Positions 45,774 through 54,934 are shown, numbered from the stretch's first letter. The stretch: 64,000 nucleotides of DNA from Streptomyces antimycoticus (GCF_005405925.1 NZ_BJHV01000001.1:10726001-10790000); one strand, 5' to 3'. Made by a program: numbers and translations. The notes: generated by a model not told the origin, from the letters alone.

Positions 45774-46376
45774 CTAGCGGGCCAAACCGCGCATCAGGAG
45801 CTCTGAGAGCTGAGCGTAGGCATCGGCATCGCCGAGGCCGGTGGCTGCGGCTACCTGGCGCTGTTGGATCCGCACCATCACCGCAGTGATGACATCGGCG
45901 GCGAACGCCACGTGCACATCGCGGAACACACCCGCTGTGACGCCCTCGTCGATCAACTGCTCCACACGGCGAGCGGCCGCGCGCGTGTTGCGCTCATAGA
46001 TCTCCGCGGCAGGCTCGAAAACGGCCACATCTTCGAAGAACTGAGGAGACAGCGGGCCGAGCTCGGCCGCCACAGAGTGGAGATACGCCGCCAGCCGGGC
46101 CGCGGGATCACTCTCGGCGGCCACGGCGGCCTCGACGCGCTCGGTGGCTCCCCGGAAGAAGTGCACTACCGCGGCGCGGACCAGCTGCTCCTTACTGTCG
46201 GCCAACCCGTACAGGGTGCGCTTGGAGCAGCGAAGACGTGCCGCCACCTCGTCCAGAGTGAAGCGGGCGAAACCTTCCTCGGTCAGCAGCGCCACGAGCT
46301 CCTCGAACAGCTCGGAGCGCCGGGCGGAACCCCGGCCTGTGAGCTTCGGGCCGGTTGGTGGGGAGGCCTTGATCAT
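45774..46376 (-). CDS. TetR-family regulator (divergent from acyl-CoA dehydrogenase)
   Basis: The 200-residue TetR protein has HTH FTLDEVAARLRCSKRTLYGL and a helical C-terminal domain. Its start region is separated by only 90 bp from the acyl-CoA dehydrogenase gene, with a strong dyad between. It probably senses an acyl-CoA. The 200 bp after its stop, up to the MmyB-like gene, contain no gene. Confidence 0.9.
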   Translation of the reverse strand: MIKASPPTGPKLTGRGSARRSELFEELVALLTEEGFARFTLDEVAARLRCSKRTLYGLADSKEQLVRAAVVHFFRGATERVEAAVAAESDPAARLAAYLHSVAAELGPLSPQFFEDVAVFEPAAEIYERNTRAAARRVEQLIDEGVTAGVFRDVHVAFAADVITAVMVRIQQRQVAAATGLGDADAYAQLSELLMRGLAR

Positions 46377-46424
46377 CCGGTAAGTATCCCAGAGGTGACA
46401 CCACGACCGTTAAGCGCTACCTTG

Positions 46425-46456
46425 AGCGGTACTGACGTACCGCTTTAAGTACCGCT
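46425..46456. promoter_or_regulatory. TetR operator: palindrome plus extra half-site
   Basis: AGCGGTAC (46425-46432) and GTACCGCT (46437-46444) form a perfect dyad with a 4-bp spacer. A third GTACCGCT lies at 46449-46456. The array is just upstream of the acyl-CoA dehydrogenase start. Confidence 0.8.
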
Positions 46457-46466
46457 TGGAGCTGTG

Positions 46467-47606
46467 ATGGCCGTCGACCGCATGCTTCCCACGCAGGAGG
46501 CCGAGGATCTGATCGACCTGACCCGCGAACTCGCCGAGAAGGAACTCGGCAAACGGGTCGAGGAGCACGAGAGGGACGAGCGCTACCCGGACGGGCTATT
46601 TGCGCTGCTCGGCCGGGCTGGACTTCTGGGCCTGCCGTACCCGGAGGAGCACGGCGGCGGAGGCCAGCCGTACGAGGTATACCTGCAAGTTCTGGAAGAA
46701 CTGGCGACCCAGTGGGCCGCCGTCGCAGTGGCCACCAGCGTGCACACTTTGGCCTGCCACCCCTTGCACGCCTTCGGCACCTCGGCACAGCAAGAACGCT
46801 GGCTGCCCCGCATGCTGGCCGGCGAACTCCTCGGCGGCTACAGCCTGTCCGAGCCCCAAGCCGGCTCAGACGCGGCAGCCCTGTCCTGCAAGGCCGAACG
46901 CGTCGAAGACGGATACCGCATCAGCGGGACCAAGGCGTGGATCACCCACGGCGGCAAGGCCGACTTCTACGCCCTCTTCACCCGAACGGCGCCGGGTACC
47001 CGTGGCATCTCCTGCTTCCTCGCACCAGGTGCGGCAGAGGGCCTCACCTTCGGCCGGCCCGAACGCAAGATGGGCCTGAATGCCATCCCGACCACCTCAG
47101 CGATGTGGGACGGTGCGGTCATTGATTCCGACCGACTGATCGGCGACGAGGGACAGGGCCTTGAGATCGCGTTCAGCGCCCTGGACAGCGGGCGACTGGG
47201 CATCGCCGCCTGCGCCACTGGGCTCGCCCAGGCAGCTCTGGACACGGCCGTCGCCTACGCCAACGAGCGCACCACCTTCGGCCGCAAGATCGTCGATCAT
47301 CAAGGTCTGGGCTTCCTTCTCGCCGATATGGCCGCCGCGGTGGACTCCGCCCGTGCCACCTATGTGGACGCTGCGCGTCGGCACGACCTGGGACGCCCCT
47401 TCAGCCGCCAGGCCAGCGTCGCGAAACTGGTGGCCACAGACGCAGCGATGAAGGTCACCACCGACGCCGTCCAAGTACTGGGCGGCTACGGCTACACCCG
47501 CGACTTCCCTGTCGAGCGATACATGCGTGAGGCAAAGATCATGCAGATCTTCGAGGGCACGAATCAGATCCAGCGACTGGTCATCACCCGCTGTCTCGCC
47601 CGCTGA
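46467..47606 (+). CDS. Acyl-CoA dehydrogenase
   Basis: The 379-residue protein has all three ACAD domains: YSLSEPQAGSDAAALSCKAE and ISGTKAWITHGGKADFYALF (FAD/substrate loop), then VQVLGGYGYTRDFPVERYMR and IMQIFEGTNQIQRLVITR with the catalytic Glu and adenine-binding motif. It oxidises an acyl-CoA, passing electrons to ETF. ATG 46467 is preceded by GTG 46464 in frame. TetR control is likely from the operator. Confidence 0.92.
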   Translation: MAVDRMLPTQEAEDLIDLTRELAEKELGKRVEEHERDERYPDGLFALLGRAGLLGLPYPEEHGGGGQPYEVYLQVLEELATQWAAVAVATSVHTLACHPLHAFGTSAQQERWLPRMLAGELLGGYSLSEPQAGSDAAALSCKAERVEDGYRISGTKAWITHGGKADFYALFTRTAPGTRGISCFLAPGAAEGLTFGRPERKMGLNAIPTTSAMWDGAVIDSDRLIGDEGQGLEIAFSALDSGRLGIAACATGLAQAALDTAVAYANERTTFGRKIVDHQGLGFLLADMAAAVDSARATYVDAARRHDLGRPFSRQASVAKLVATDAAMKVTTDAVQVLGGYGYTRDFPVERYMREAKIMQIFEGTNQIQRLVITRCLAR

Positions 47607-47689
47607 CGCCCGAACACCCTGTCAACACCTCATCCCGCAGCCTCACGGCCTTCGCAGGGGAGAACCATGGACCTTTCCGGAACCGCGGG

Positions 47690-47905
47690 CTCGCCCCGCC
47701 CCTCGCCGCGGACCTCCGCCGGCCCTGGGAGAAACCCACCGCCTCCGACCGACTCACCCCGGACCGGGTCCGCCGGGGGTTCAGGAACATCCGCGCTCAC
47801 CTCCCCTGCCCGACCCGTGTTCCCCACCCCCGAGGCACCGGCCCCGGACGGCCACCCGGCGCCAAGAACAAACACCGGGCACCCCGCTACGACGCCGCCC
47901 AGGCC
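47690..47905 (+). pseudogene. Transposase C-terminal fragment, copy 1
   Basis: The plus strand encodes ADLRRPWEKPTASDRLTPDR, VRRGFRNIRAHLPCPTRVPH and PRGTGPGRPPGAKNKHRAPR, the C-terminal segment of an actinomycete transposase. About 215 bp match the reverse complement of 51778-51994 almost perfectly. Both ends are cut. From 47906 to 48192 no gene can be named; there is a short coding-like piece (LPHDYLLVSLRGLRPDGVWD). Confidence 0.7.
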
Positions 47906-48192
47906 GTCCGCAGCTGTCCCGCCCACGGCCTGGCCGCCGCGTGTTTCCGCCACTATTGGGCCGCTCCAAGATGCCGCTGCCGCACGATTACCTCCTTGTG
48001 TCCCTTCGCGGTCTGCGTCCGGACGGTGTCTGGGACGCGGTGCACTACAAGGGCCTGCTGGAGTCGACCGTCGCCGCGTCCGCGCTCTACAACGAAGTCG
48101 TACTGATGGAGGTGTGCGAACGCCGATGCTCCGGGACGTGCGAGGGCTCTGCACGCGTCTTGCACGCTGCGGGCACTTCACTCGTTCCTTGC

Positions 48193-49278
48193 TCAGCCGG
48201 CGGTGAAGGCGGGGTAGTCGGTGTAGCCCTCGGCGTGACCGGCGTAGTGGGTGTCCCGGTCGCCGTCGGCCAGCGGGTGGCCCTGCGCGAAGCGCTCGAC
48301 CAGGTCGGGGTTGGCGATGAAGGGGGCACCGAAGGAGACCGCGTCGACTATCCCGTGGTCGAGGATCTCGTTGCCGAGGGCCTGGGTGAAGCCGAGGTTG
48401 GCGACGATATTGCCCTGGTAGTGGGCGCGGTAGCGGGAGAAGAGGGCGATGCGCTCCTCGATGGTGCCGGGGGTGCCCAGGAGGTGCAGGTAGGCCAGGT
48501 TGCTGTCGTTGAGCTTCTTGAGCAGTTGGTCGTAGTCGGCGAGTGTCTCCTCGTCCGCGGTGAACGCGGTTCCGCTGGTCCAGCCCGGGGACATTTTCAC
48601 GCCGATGCGGTCGCTGCCCCACACGTCACTGACGGCGTCGAGGATGTCGAGGAGGAACCGGGCCCGCTTCTCGCTGCTGCCTCCGTAGGCGTCGGTGCGC
48701 TGGTTGAGACGGGGGTTGAGGAACTGCGGGATCAAGTGGGATACCTGGGCATGGAGTTCCACGCCGTCGAAACCGGCGCGGCGGGCGTTCTCGGCCGCAT
48801 GACGGTAGTCGACGATGGTGTCGGCGATCTCAGCGGCGGTGTAGGCGCGCGGGGTAAGGGTGTCCTTCGGGCCGGAGGGAGTGAAGGACTTCTCGCCGGG
48901 GTTGATGGCCGAGGGTCCCGCGGGCAGGCGGCCGCCGAGGTGGTCGGGGTGGGAGGCCGCTCCAACGTGGCCGAGCTGGGAGATGATCCGTCCGCCCGCC
49001 TCGTGGACGGCTTCGGTGACCTTCGCCCAGCCGGCGGTCTGCGTGTCGGTGTAGATGCCGGGGACGTTGATGAAGCCGATCGCGTCGGGGCTGACCCAGG
49101 TTCCCTCGGTGACGATCAGCCCGGCGGTGGCGCGCTGTGCGTAGTAGGTCGCGTGCAGGTCGGTGGGGGCCAGCTCGCCGTTGTGAGCGCGGGCGCGGGT
49201 CATGGGGGCCATGACGACGCTGTTGGGGAGCTCCAGCGCGCCGAGGCGGACGGGCTGTAGCAGGGGCTGGGTGGTCAT
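48193..49278 (-). CDS. Old yellow enzyme-family alkene reductase, atypical active site
   Basis: The 361-residue FMN TIM barrel resembles NemA/PETN reductase: LGALELPNSVVMAPMTRARA, AGLIVTEGTWVSPDAIG and LNQRTDAYGGSSEKRARFLL. The usual ligand-binding pair HxxN or HxxH in VELHSAHGYLI reads VELHAQVSHLI: H176 is kept, but position 179 is Val and Gly-Tyr is Ser-His. HVGRxSHP is HVGAASHP, losing an Arg. Such enzymes reduce activated C=C bonds with NADPH. The substitutions may shift substrate range. It is in an operon-like array with two more oxidoreductases. Confidence 0.88.
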   Translation of the reverse strand: MTTQPLLQPVRLGALELPNSVVMAPMTRARAHNGELAPTDLHATYYAQRATAGLIVTEGTWVSPDAIGFINVPGIYTDTQTAGWAKVTEAVHEAGGRIISQLGHVGAASHPDHLGGRLPAGPSAINPGEKSFTPSGPKDTLTPRAYTAAEIADTIVDYRHAAENARRAGFDGVELHAQVSHLIPQFLNPRLNQRTDAYGGSSEKRARFLLDILDAVSDVWGSDRIGVKMSPGWTSGTAFTADEETLADYDQLLKKLNDSNLAYLHLLGTPGTIEERIALFSRYRAHYQGNIVANLGFTQALGNEILDHGIVDAVSFGAPFIANPDLVERFAQGHPLADGDRDTHYAGHAEGYTDYPAFTAG

Positions 49279-49341
49279 GAGTAACTTCCTGATGCCGAGG
49301 GGCGGATGAGGAGGAGAGCGAGGAATGGGCGAGGGCCCGGC

Positions 49342-49944
49342 TCAGTCCTGTTTGAGGGCGTGGAGGGCGGAGAGCGGGCCGCCGAGTTGCATGAGGCGTC
49401 CGCCCTCGCGCAAGGAGCCGAGGTCGACGGGGGCGAAGCCGAAGGCGGCGGTGAGGTCCTTGACGGTCGTCTTGGCGTCCACATCGTCACCTGCGAGGAA
49501 CAGCACCTGGCGTCCGGCCTGGTGGCGCGGGTCGGCGGCGATGTACTGGCCGTAGAGGGTGTTGAACGTCTTGACGACGCGGGCTCCGGGCAGCAGTGAG
49601 GCGACATATTCGCTGCCAGTCAGCTCGCCCAGGTCAGCGATCTTCGTGTGCGGGGGCGGGGAGGCGAACTGATTGGTGGCGTCGATGACGATGCGTCCGT
49701 CGAAGTGCGGCAGGCCTGCTGTCGCGTCCGGGATCTGGGGCCAGCCGACCGCGAGGAGTACGAGTTCCGCCGCGGCGGCTTCCTCCGGGCTGCCGGCGTG
49801 GGCGAGCGGTCCGAGTTCGTCGACGAGCCCGGCCAGGGAGGCGGGGCCGCGGCTGTTGCTCAGTACGACCTGGTGGCCGTGGGCCACGGCGTGATGGGCG
49901 ATGGCCTGGGCGATGGTTCCAGAGCCGATGGTTCCGATCTTCAC
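49342..49944 (-). CDS. NADPH-binding F420-oxidoreductase-like protein
   Basis: The 200-residue Rossmann protein starts MKIGTIGSGTIAQAIAHHAV and has LAVGWPQIPDATAGL, VIDATNQFASPPP and VVKTFNTLYGQYIA. It belongs to the F420-dependent NADP reductase/NADP oxidoreductase coenzyme-binding family. It lies in the same direction as the MDR gene upstream and the OYE gene downstream. Confidence 0.85.
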   Translation of the reverse strand: MKIGTIGSGTIAQAIAHHAVAHGHQVVLSNSRGPASLAGLVDELGPLAHAGSPEEAAAAELVLLAVGWPQIPDATAGLPHFDGRIVIDATNQFASPPPHTKIADLGELTGSEYVASLLPGARVVKTFNTLYGQYIAADPRHQAGRQVLFLAGDDVDAKTTVKDLTAAFGFAPVDLGSLREGGRLMQLGGPLSALHALKQD

Positions 49945-49964
49945 GGCAGTGCCCTTCGTGGGGT

Positions 49965-50969
49965 TCAGGATGCGGGGTTGGTGAGCAGGACGGTTCCGCT
50001 CTTGCCGGGGCGGCGGACATGGTCGATGGCCTTCGCGAAGTCGGCGAGGTCGTAGCCGGCGGCGACCTCGAAGAGTTCCGGGGCGGTCGCGGCCAGCCGG
50101 GCGGCGAAGGCGACGTCCTCGGCCCGTTCCTCAGGTGTGCGGGTCATCCACTGGCAGATGGACACGCCCCGCACGGTCAGGGCCCGCGGTGTCAATGCGA
50201 GCGACTCGAGCGGCGTGCTGCCGGAACCGAGCTGTCCGTAGGTGATCAGCGTGCCGCCGTCGTCGAGCAGCCCAGCCAGCTCACCGGTCAGGGATCCGCC
50301 CACCGCGTCCAGTACGACCTGAGCCCCCCGGCCGCCGGTCGCGTCCCGGACCTGAGCGCGCCAGTCCGCGTCGGCCATCGAGATGGTCGGCAGTCCGGGG
50401 AAACGCTGACGCAAGGTCTGCGCCCCCGTGGCACTGCGTACCAGGTTGACCAACGGGATGCCGTGCTTGAGCGCTGCGGCGCTGACCAGTTTTCCCACCG
50501 ACGAACCGGCGGCTGTCTGCACCACCGGACCTGCCTGGCCGTGCTGGGCGTCCTCGACCGCCCGCAGCAAGGCGAGCAGGGTGAGCGGGTTGACCAGCAT
50601 CAGGGCCGCGGTCTCGTCGCTGACGCCCTCCGGTACCGGCACCACCAGATCGGTCGGCACCGTGAGGAGTTCGCTCCACGCGCCCGGCACCGGGAAGAAC
50701 GCGACCCGCTGACCGGGCCGCAGATCCTGCACGCCCTCGCCGACGGTCTCGATGACGCCCATTCCCTCATAGCCGGGAATCCGTGGCGTGGCGAACCGTT
50801 GCGACTCACCCGGAAAGCCCTGCACTGCCGTCAGGTCGCCGGGGTGGATCGGCCGGGACAGCACCCGCACCTGCGCCTGCCCGGCTGCGGGCGCAGCAGG
50901 GGGCGGCTGCTCGCTCAGGCGGAGTACCTGCCTGGCTTCTCCGTGCTGGTCGTGGGTGATGGCACGCAT
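49965..50969 (-). CDS. MDR-family zinc-independent alcohol dehydrogenase / quinone oxidoreductase
   Basis: The 334-residue protein has a GroES-like N-domain (PRIPGYEGMGVIETVGEGVQ) and a Rossmann domain (VVQTAAGSSVGKLVSAAALK). It resembles 2-enoyl-CoA/quinone reductases; the zinc ligands of alcohol dehydrogenases are not evident. ATG 50969 follows GGGAG; earlier in-frame starts up to 51077 would run through the operator. It is divergent from tetR. Confidence 0.88.
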   Translation of the reverse strand: MRAITHDQHGEARQVLRLSEQPPPAAPAAGQAQVRVLSRPIHPGDLTAVQGFPGESQRFATPRIPGYEGMGVIETVGEGVQDLRPGQRVAFFPVPGAWSELLTVPTDLVVPVPEGVSDETAALMLVNPLTLLALLRAVEDAQHGQAGPVVQTAAGSSVGKLVSAAALKHGIPLVNLVRSATGAQTLRQRFPGLPTISMADADWRAQVRDATGGRGAQVVLDAVGGSLTGELAGLLDDGGTLITYGQLGSGSTPLESLALTPRALTVRGVSICQWMTRTPEERAEDVAFAARLAATAPELFEVAAGYDLADFAKAIDHVRRPGKSGTVLLTNPAS

Positions 50970-50993
50970 GACGCTCCCGCTCGGTGAATTATT

Positions 50994-51040
50994 AATGATG
51001 GGCATCATTGGAATCTCCGCTATGATGAGAGGTGTCATCA
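50994..51040. promoter_or_regulatory. Two TetR-type dyads between mdr and tetR
   Basis: AATGATG-GG-CATCATT (50994-51009) and TGATGA-N6-TCATCA (51023-51040) share the TGATG half-site. Their AT-rich sequence stands out. They likely bind the adjacent TetR and control the redox operon and tetR itself. Confidence 0.8.
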
Positions 51041-51076
51041 AAAAGGTCAAGTCGAGAGCGACGCGGGAGGACGGCA

Positions 51077-51685
51077 ATGCCTCGGATCACCAAGGAGGAC
51101 AAGGCCCGCAATCGGCAGAAAATCCTCGAAGCGGCGGGCCGCATGTTTCGCTCGCAGGGGATCGACGCGGTCGGCATCGCCGAGCTGATGAAGGAAGCCG
51201 GACTCACCCACGGCGGCTTCTACAACCACTTCGCCTCCAAGAACGACCTGGTCGTGGAGGTGTACGGCGCCTCCTTCGCCGCCTCACTCGGGAGCCTGGC
51301 CCGGACGATCGAGGACGGTCCGGACCAGGGCAGCCCTCCGCTGAAGCGGGTCGTGGCCGGATACCTGTCCACGGCGCACCGTGACGCCCCGGACGGCGGC
51401 TGCCCTTCCGCTTCCCTGGTCACCGACGCCGGACGGCACAGCGAAGCCGTGCAGAACGCGTACGCCGAAGGGGTCGAGGGTTATCTCCTCGGCTTCGCCG
51501 CCGAGTTCGTGCGCGAAGCCGAGGAGCAGGGTTACGAACTCGACCCGGGCGAGGCCCGCCACAGGGCCATCCGCCTGCTCAGCGAAATGGTCGGCGCGCT
51601 GATGCTCGCCCGGGCCGTACGCCACGTTGAACCCGAACTCTCCGACGAGATCCTGCAGACCGGCCGCAGCCAGGCCCTCGACTGA
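51077..51685 (+). CDS. TetR/AcrR-family regulator of the redox operon
   Basis: The 202-residue TetR protein has HTH IAELMKEAGLTHGGFYNHFA, the variant seen in electrophile-responsive regulators, with Cys in DGGCPSASL that could sense thiol-reactive compounds. ATG 51077 follows GGGAGGAC. It is divergent from the three reductases. The redox enzymes and Cys suggest response to electrophiles such as enones or quinones (inference). Confidence 0.9.
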   Translation: MPRITKEDKARNRQKILEAAGRMFRSQGIDAVGIAELMKEAGLTHGGFYNHFASKNDLVVEVYGASFAASLGSLARTIEDGPDQGSPPLKRVVAGYLSTAHRDAPDGGCPSASLVTDAGRHSEAVQNAYAEGVEGYLLGFAAEFVREAEEQGYELDPGEARHRAIRLLSEMVGALMLARAVRHVEPELSDEILQTGRSQALD

Positions 51686-51707
51686 TGCGACTCAGCTTGA
51701 TTTCTGT

Positions 51708-52110
51708 CTACCAGGATCTGCCGGGTCTGCCGATGGCCTTGAGGGTCTCGGGGCGTTTGACGGTCTTGCCGGCGTCGTAGCGGGGTGCCCGGTGTTTGTT
51801 CTTGGCGCCGGGTGGCCGTCCGGGGCCGGTGCCTCGGGGGTGGGAACACGGGTCGGGCAGGGGAGGTGAGCGCGGATGTTCCTGAACCCCCGGCGGACCC
51901 GGTCCGGGGTGAGTCGGTCGGAGGCGGTGGGTTTCTCCCAGGGCCGGCGGAGGTCCGCGGCGAGGGGCGAGGCGAGCCGGAGCTGGGTATGGGCGACGAT
52001 CAGGATCCAGGTCCAGCGGTCCGCCGCCTCGGGAGTACGGAGTTTCGGGGTGGTCCAGCCGAGGGTCTGCTTCGCGAAGCGGAAGGTGTGAGGTCGGCTC
52101 GGGGGGCCTG
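51708..52110 (-). pseudogene. Transposase C-terminal fragment, copy 2 (inverted)
   Basis: The reverse strand encodes FRFAKQTLGWTTPKLRTPEA, ADRWTWILIVAHTQLRLASP and LAADLRRPWEKPTASDRLTP. After a one-base deficit (GGG at 51842-51844, where copy 1 has four) it continues HPRGTGPGRPPGAKNKHRAP to a true stop at 51708. It extends copy 1 on both sides. The 5' part is missing upstream of about 52110. Confidence 0.75.
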
Positions 52111-52525
52111 CCCCGGTTCTGCTGTCCCTCCTCCCACCGCGTATTCACAACTCTCGGTGATCACGACGGCACTGGCCGGTTAGCGTATGCCGCCAGGCGT
52201 GGGATCGGGAAGGGGGCGCTCGACACTGCACCGCAGCACCGAGAACCGTCTGGGGACGCAGGAACTTCCGCAGGAACGCCTCATCCGCTTCCCGGGACTG
52301 CCCGAAGGACTGACGGTGAAGGAAGTGGTCAGCCTGCTGGGGCCCCTTGGTCCGCTGCACGCGAGGAGCGGGGTCGTGCCGTGTGAACTGTCCGGTCTCG
52401 CCAAGAGGACGGTTCGGCACAGTGGTCTACGCGTCATCGATGGCAGAGTTCCATCACCTGGTCCGTCAGGTCCACGAGAGAATCCAGCAAGGTTGAGGCT
52501 GGAGCACATGAGCTCAGCTTGAGTT
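52111..52525. other. Stretch without a supported gene
   Basis: Open frames on both strands lack domains and ribosome sites. I see nothing assignable. The sequence leads to the 3' end of the NUDIX gene. Confidence 0.4.
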
Positions 52526-53041
52526 TTAACCTTCCGGTAGATGGTGGGAGAGGCCATTGCCCAGCTCTCGTGTGAGTCGGGCGAGGTGGACGTCCAGGGG
52601 TTGGACACGTCCAGGCAGGGCTTCCTGGAGGTTCCACCAGCGGATGGCCGCGATCTCCTCGTTGGTTTGGAAGCCGCAGACGGTGATGGCATGGCCGGCG
52701 AACAGTGCCGCGTACTCAGCTCGCCGATCGGGGGCGAGCACGAACCCTGCGTAGCCGACGAAGCGCAAAGGTCCGTCGGGCTCCTGGCCAGTCTCCTCCA
52801 GCAGTTCGCGTGCGGCTGCCTGACGAGGGGATTCGCCTGCCTCGATACGGCCACCGGGTAGCTCCCACGACTGGCGGAAACGATCGAAAACCATGAGGAC
52901 ACGATCGGCGCGCCAGATGGCGACCAACGCCGCTGGCAACGGCGCGTCAGACGGTGGCGAGCCTTCCGGCCCGTGTCCGAAGGAGACCAGGGCGTTACCG
53001 TGATCGTCGACTGCCAGCGGTGGGACTCCGGGGTGAGACAC
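52526..53041 (-). CDS. NUDIX hydrolase
   Basis: The 171-residue protein has the NUDIX box GGRIEAGESPRQAAARELLE followed by ETGQEP, matching GX5EX7REUXEEXGU. Flanking beta strands (VLMVFDRFRQSWELPG; ITVCGFQTNEEIAAIRWW) complete the fold. It hydrolyses a nucleoside diphosphate linked to an unknown moiety. ATG 53041 is the likely start; an open frame extends further upstream without support. It lies alone between decayed regions. Confidence 0.87.
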   Translation of the reverse strand: MSHPGVPPLAVDDHGNALVSFGHGPEGSPPSDAPLPAALVAIWRADRVLMVFDRFRQSWELPGGRIEAGESPRQAAARELLEETGQEPDGPLRFVGYAGFVLAPDRRAEYAALFAGHAITVCGFQTNEEIAAIRWWNLQEALPGRVQPLDVHLARLTRELGNGLSHHLPEG

Positions 53042-53303
53042 CTCGCTAGGATCCCAGTCCTTCGCCGGGAAAGCCCCATCCGATCAAGGCGAGTGAACCG
53101 TCGCAACGCGGGTGAGAGGGTTTCGGAACACTACTCCTACCACGGGTCTCGTCGCCGATGTGACGAAACCTCCGTGCGCGAAGGACCGAGCATGTGAGCG
53201 GCACCCAGGGCCTGCTACGCCGAACTCCGCGTAGTTCTCTCGCGCCCGGCAGAGGTTGAAACTCAAGCAAAGAAGCGTGCATCAAACGCCCTTCAGAACA
53301 CGA

Positions 53304-53715
53304 TCAAGTGCCGCCCGACCTGCAGATCCCCCAGTTCGGCTTGCCGCCGGGAAGGCCCCGATCTCCGTTCCGCCCCATGAGCATCAGGAAGAGGCTCTTC
53401 ATCGCGGCCAGCCCGCGGGCGCGCCGGATCGCCGCCTCGTCTGCATGCGCGTACATCTCGAAGAACCGTGAGGCCGTGCCCGCAGGTAGCAGCACCCATG
53501 CGGCGGCGAGGTCCCACGCGGGATCGCCGGCGAACATGTCGCCGAAGTCGACGATGCCGGCAAGCGTTCCGTCCGAGACGACGACATTCGCGGGATGGAG
53601 GTCGCCGTGCACCCACACCGGCGGGGCTGAGGCGGGTCTCGCCGTCGACGCAGCGGCGCGCGCGCCGCGGCCATCGAGGTGGCATCCCGCGCAACGGCCT
53701 GCGTGAGCACCTCGG
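53304..53715 (-). pseudogene. Aminoglycoside phosphotransferase-family C-terminal fragment
   Basis: The reverse strand carries the catalytic loop and metal site of an APH/choline-kinase-like protein (VWVHGDLHPANVVVSDG; GIVDFGDMFAGDPAWDLAAA) and its C-terminal helices. The ATP-binding N-lobe is missing, and the frame shifts near 53680. It is likely not functional. Confidence 0.7.
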
Positions 53716-53797
53716 CGAAGGGGGAGGGGTGCAGTCACGATCCCGCATGCCGGTGTCCGCCTCAGCACGGTGGATCTGGGCCGAGCCGTCCGGCCGC

Positions 53798-53960
53798 TCA
53801 ATGCCCGAGCAGCATGCGACGGGCGATCCGGGCGAGCTCCCGGGTCGCGGGTGAGAGGACGGACCCCTGCCGTCGGACCACGGCGATGGCGTCGTACAGC
53901 GGGTCGGCGAAGCCGACGGTGCGCAGGTTCTCGGGGAAGGCGCGGCTGGCGGCGGCACGG
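53798..53960 (-). pseudogene. LysR-family C-terminal fragment
   Basis: The last ~50 residues of a LysR effector domain: FPENLRTVGFADPLYDAIAV, then RRQGSVLSPATRELARIARR and a stop. The rest is absent. Confidence 0.55.
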
Positions 53961-54440
53961 TTACCGCGTCCGGCACCGAACGCGCCGGAGGCCCCATCCT
54001 GGACGGCGTCCTGCACGAGGCCGCCGTCGGACACAGCTGGAAGCACCTCACCCGCCACCACCGCAAGCAGACCCTGGCACAGGTGGAGGACCAGCTCGCC
54101 GCGGCCAGACTCCTCACCCGTGAAGGAACCCCGCACCCGCTTCGGCACCCGGCACCTGACCGTGACCGACCCCGCCGCACTCCGCGCCCGCGTGTCCGCG
54201 GCGCTGCACGAGGACGGTGCGCGAGATCCCGCCCGCCGACGCCGCGCTGCTGGCGCTGGCCGCGGCCGGCGGCATCCGCTCGGTCCTCTCCCGGCAGGAC
54301 CACAAGACCCTCCGGACGCGTATCGACGCCTGCACCGGGCGTCTGGACGCCCTCGCGCCCGGCCTGGGGAAGGCCGTACGCGCTCTGCCGATGACCATGA
54401 TCGCCGCGCAGGGCGGCATGGGCGCAGCTGACCGGGATGA
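53961..54440 (+). pseudogene. GPP34/GOLPH3-family protein fragment, frameshifted
   Basis: Three frames carry successive parts of a GPP34-type phosphoprotein: WKHLTRHHRKQTLAQVEDQL with AAARLLTREGT, then TRFGTRHLTVTDPAALRARV, then LALAAAGGIRSVLSRQDHKT and ALPMTMIAAQGGMGA. The family is common in streptomycetes; its role there is unclear. The N-terminus is missing and there are at least two shifts. Confidence 0.6.
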
Positions 54441-54559
54441 CGTGACGGAGCTGATGAGCATGCACCGCGCCCTGACCACCCTGGGCTGCGCCCTGACCGC
54501 CGTATTCGCGACAGCCTGGCCCACAACCGCCACCGACGATGGCCTGGCCCGCAGCAACA

Positions 54560-54930
54560 CCCACTCAGCCCGCCCGCCACCACGACCGTACGCACGCACA
54601 ACGGCGCGGTGCGGGGCACCGCTCACCATGGCTACCGCACCTTCGAGAACATCCCCTGCGCCGCACCACACCCCCGACCGGCAGCCTGCGCTGGGCACCG
54701 CCCCGCCCTCCACCCCATGGCCCGGGACACGGAACGCGACCCGGCCCGCGAGCCCCTCCCCGCAGCCGCCCGGTGAGGTCCCCGGCGGCAGTACCAGCGA
54801 GGACTGCCTCCACCTGAACGTCACCACACCCGACACTGCGGCACCGGCACGCCAGGCACGCCCCCAGCCAGTGATCGTGTGGCCGCACGGCGGCGGCTTC
54901 ACCACCGGAGCGGGCAGCTCCTGCGCGGGA
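54560..54930 (+). pseudogene. Type B carboxylesterase N-terminal fragment, frameshifted
   Basis: Pieces in two or three frames: VRTHNGAVRGTAHHGYRTFE and NIPCAA, TPPTGSLRWAPP, then EDCLHLNVTTPD and RPQPVIVWPHGGGFTTGAGS, which holds the oxyanion-hole HGGGF motif. The catalytic Ser region is missing; the sequence runs straight into an AraC-type tail. Confidence 0.6.
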
Positions 54931-54934
54931 GCCA

